NCBI RefSeq assembly: GCF_000421965.1
Contig: NZ_ATAY01000020.1
Coordinates: forward strand, 372,001 to 436,000
Direction: 5' to 3'
Length of the DNA stretch: 64,000 nucleotides
From: Ruminiclostridium papyrosolvens C7
GTDB taxonomy: Bacteria > Bacillota > Clostridia > Acetivibrionales > DSM-1351
A program made the position numbers and the translations under genes. The stretch's first letter is position 1; each line of letters starts with the position of its first letter. Under the pieces are notes generated by a model that was not told the origin of the DNA, did no database searches, and saw only the letters and a list, made by a program, of their open reading frames with translations. Below, piece by piece: positions 62,599 to 64,000 of the stretch.

Positions 62599-63309
62599 AT
62601 GAATGATTTACTTTACAACAAAAAAGTTATATGTCCTGTTTGCAACAGGGAAATTGAGGTCACTAAAGTTAAGACTAAAGGGTGCAGGGTAAAATCAAGA
62701 GATACTGATTTATGTGTTTATTATGAAGGTATTAATGTACTCTTTTATGATGTCTGGGTCTGTGAACATTGCGGTTATGCGTCTTTGCAGGATAAGTTTG
62801 AAAGTATTTTTACAAGGGACATTTCTGTAGTAAGAGATAAGATTTCCAGTCATTGGACCAGAAGAAGCTTTTTAGGTGAAAGAGACGTAGAGCATGCTCT
62901 GGAAGCATTTAAACTCGCTCTTTTAAATCTACAGGTAAGAAAGGCCAAAAGCAGTGAAATAGCTAAAGTTTGTCTTAGAATTGCTTGGCTATACAGAGCA
63001 AAAGAGGATAAAAAGGAAATAGATTTTCTAACTTTTGCGGTAGATGCCTATAATGAAGCGTATCAAAAAGAGAGGTTTCCGCTGGACAAACTAGACGAAT
63101 ACACTTGTATGTACATAATAGCAGAGCTATACAGACGAATAGGGAAACTTAATGAATCAGTACTTTGGTTCAGCAGAATTGTTTCCTCCAGTGGGGCAAG
63201 AAGTAATCCAAAATTAATCGACATGGCCAGAGAACAGTATCAGTTGGCAAAAGACCAATTGGCAGCAAATGAAGGCAGTGTTGAAACTGAATCATTAAAT
63301 AACCAGTAA
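62599..63309 (+). CDS. DUF2225 protein
   Basis: The 236-residue protein begins with a zinc-ribbon-like part: 'CPVCNREIEV' (C13, C16) and 'CEHCGYAS' (about C54, C57), followed by an alpha-helical, TPR-like region (about 95-225). It matches DUF2225, a family common in Clostridia and Bacilli with unknown function. AGGGGT precedes the ATG. Terminator at 63324. Confidence 0.85.
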   Translation: MNDLLYNKKVICPVCNREIEVTKVKTKGCRVKSRDTDLCVYYEGINVLFYDVWVCEHCGYASLQDKFESIFTRDISVVRDKISSHWTRRSFLGERDVEHALEAFKLALLNLQVRKAKSSEIAKVCLRIAWLYRAKEDKKEIDFLTFAVDAYNEAYQKERFPLDKLDEYTCMYIIAELYRRIGKLNESVLWFSRIVSSSGARSNPKLIDMAREQYQLAKDQLAANEGSVETESLNNQ

Positions 63310-63323
63310 AAATTCAAACTTAG

Positions 63324-63360
63324 CGGATTAAATCAGGTGTACCCCTGTTTTAATCCGTTT
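63324..63360 (+). terminator. Terminator after the DUF2225 gene
   Basis: CGGATTAAA-TCAGG (63324-63337) pairs with CCTG-TTTTAATCCG (63343-63357) around a short loop, followed by TTT. Confidence 0.7.
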
Positions 63361-63431
63361 CTTATGCTATACTATTTAAATAACTGCAACATTAAGGCCG
63401 ATTATCGGCACGGGAGGCTTAAAGATAATAC

Positions 63432-64000
63432 ATGGAAGCTGGTAAAGTACCAAACGACATATTAAATAAACTAATTATTGGAAAAATTAATACTTTTAGA
63501 AAAGAAGTTATTATGCGTCCCGGCATCGGTGAGGACTGTGCCGCAATAGAATTTGATAAATATGCCTGTGTCATGTCTACGGACCCCATAACAGCTGCCG
63601 GTAAAAATGCAGGACGGCTTGCTGTTCATATTTCCTGTAATGATATAGCTTCCTCCGGTGTTGAACCGTTGGGCATGATGGTTACTATATTGTGCCCCGT
63701 CGGAACGACAGAAACCGAGCTGGAACAGCTTATGGAACAGGTTTGTGAAACTGCCGGACAACTGAATGTAGAAATTATCGGAGGCCATACAGAAGTGACA
63801 CCTGCCGTTAATAAGATTATTCTGTCTACAACCTGCGTAGGAAAAGTGCTTAAAGATAAAGTAATATCATCTGCAGGAGCAAAACCGGGAGACAGTGTTA
63901 TTTTAACCAAATGTGCCGGACTTGAGGGTACTGCAATTATTGCAGATGATTTTGAGGATGAATTATCACGTTATCTGGATAAAAACGAGCTTCAACATGC
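63432..64000 (+). CDS. AIR-synthase-family (HypE-like) protein, 3' end outside window
   Basis: An open frame runs from the ATG at 63432 to the window end (189 codons, no stop). The start 'MEAGKVPNDILNKLI' leads to 'RPGIGEDCAAIEF', 'STDPIT', 'NAGRLAVHISCNDIASSGVEP' and 'EIIGGHTEVTPAVNK', the ATP-binding pattern of the AIR synthase/HypE family. HypE makes the CN ligands of [NiFe] hydrogenases, but this clade is widely found without hyp genes, and its role may differ. In-frame stops at 63420 and 63426 fix the start; GGAGG (63413-63417) is 14 bases away, rather far. The C-terminus that would decide HypE identity (a Cys end) is not visible. Confidence 0.8.
   Translation, partial: MEAGKVPNDILNKLIIGKINTFRKEVIMRPGIGEDCAAIEFDKYACVMSTDPITAAGKNAGRLAVHISCNDIASSGVEPLGMMVTILCPVGTTETELEQLMEQVCETAGQLNVEIIGGHTEVTPAVNKIILSTTCVGKVLKDKVISSAGAKPGDSVILTKCAGLEGTAIIADDFEDELSRYLDKNELQH

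Noticed and set aside
1..64000. CRISPR arrays, insertion sequences, prophage or attachment sites
   Set aside because: No regularly spaced direct repeats, no transposase or integrase frames, and no target duplications were seen on reading; the single tRNA has no adjacent integrase.

Overview
The window is AT-rich, densely packed low-GC Gram-positive DNA. It most resembles an anaerobic, spore-forming Clostridia chromosome of the Ruminiclostridium / Clostridium cellulolyticum type; this is an inference from gene content, not a database match. Supporting signs are the IspH-ribosomal protein S1 fusion (a clostridial trait), dipicolinate synthase genes behind a sigma-K-like promoter, Bacillus/Clostridium gene orders (dpaA-dpaB-tepA-ylzJ; miaB-ricA-mutS-mutL-miaA-hfq; divergent lexA/yneA), a ferredoxin-linked complex-I-like membrane assembly, and purine-rich Shine-Dalgarno sites with TTG/GTG starts. 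I see no prophage, insertion sequence, CRISPR array or rRNA.

Layout. 1-6 kb: end of a HutP-family gene, aroH, cmk, ispH-rpsA, cheR, a tRNA-Leu(CAG) on the minus strand and murD. 6-8.2 kb (minus): a DUF4130 protein and a radical SAM protein of the putative DNA modification/repair family. 8.3-16.7 kb: ACT + DUF711 pair, a nitrilase-family amidohydrolase, DUF2752, an HtrA-like protease, a repeat-containing exported protein, an LCP protein, DUF2318 and a CopZ-like metallochaperone. 16.8-25 kb: two two-component systems followed by a VanG-type cluster (vanR-vanS-vanG-vanXY-vanT) for D-Ala-D-Ser peptidoglycan precursors. 25-34.3 kb: small membrane proteins, an EamA transporter, a MoxR/DUF58/transglutaminase operon and an ABC-2 exporter (minus). 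34.5-41.4 kb: rpsO, pnp with a structured leader, an M16 peptidase and the dpaAB-tepA-ylzJ sporulation block. 41.4-50.5 kb: thioesterase, GNAT, then miaB-ricA-mutS-mutL-miaA-hfq. 50.6-51.8 kb: divergent lexA and yneA-like SOS genes. 51.9-59.9 kb: a six-gene complex-I/group-4-hydrogenase-like operon plus a Cys-rich small protein. 60-64 kb: cysteine desulfurase-thiI, DUF2225, and an AIR-synthase/HypE-like gene cut by the window end.

Two points stand out. First, the radical SAM/DUF4130 pair has a promoter with the same core elements as the lexA promoter 43 kb away. Both read TTGATT, 17 bp, TATACT, with a CGAACnnnnGTTTG LexA-type box placed identically over the -35. This puts an uncharacterised radical SAM enzyme in the SOS response. 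Second, the 'hydrogenase-4' operon encodes a large subunit without either [NiFe]-binding Cys-x-x-Cys pair, so it looks like an Ehr-type (energy-converting hydrogenase-related) ion pump of unknown substrate, not a hydrogenase.
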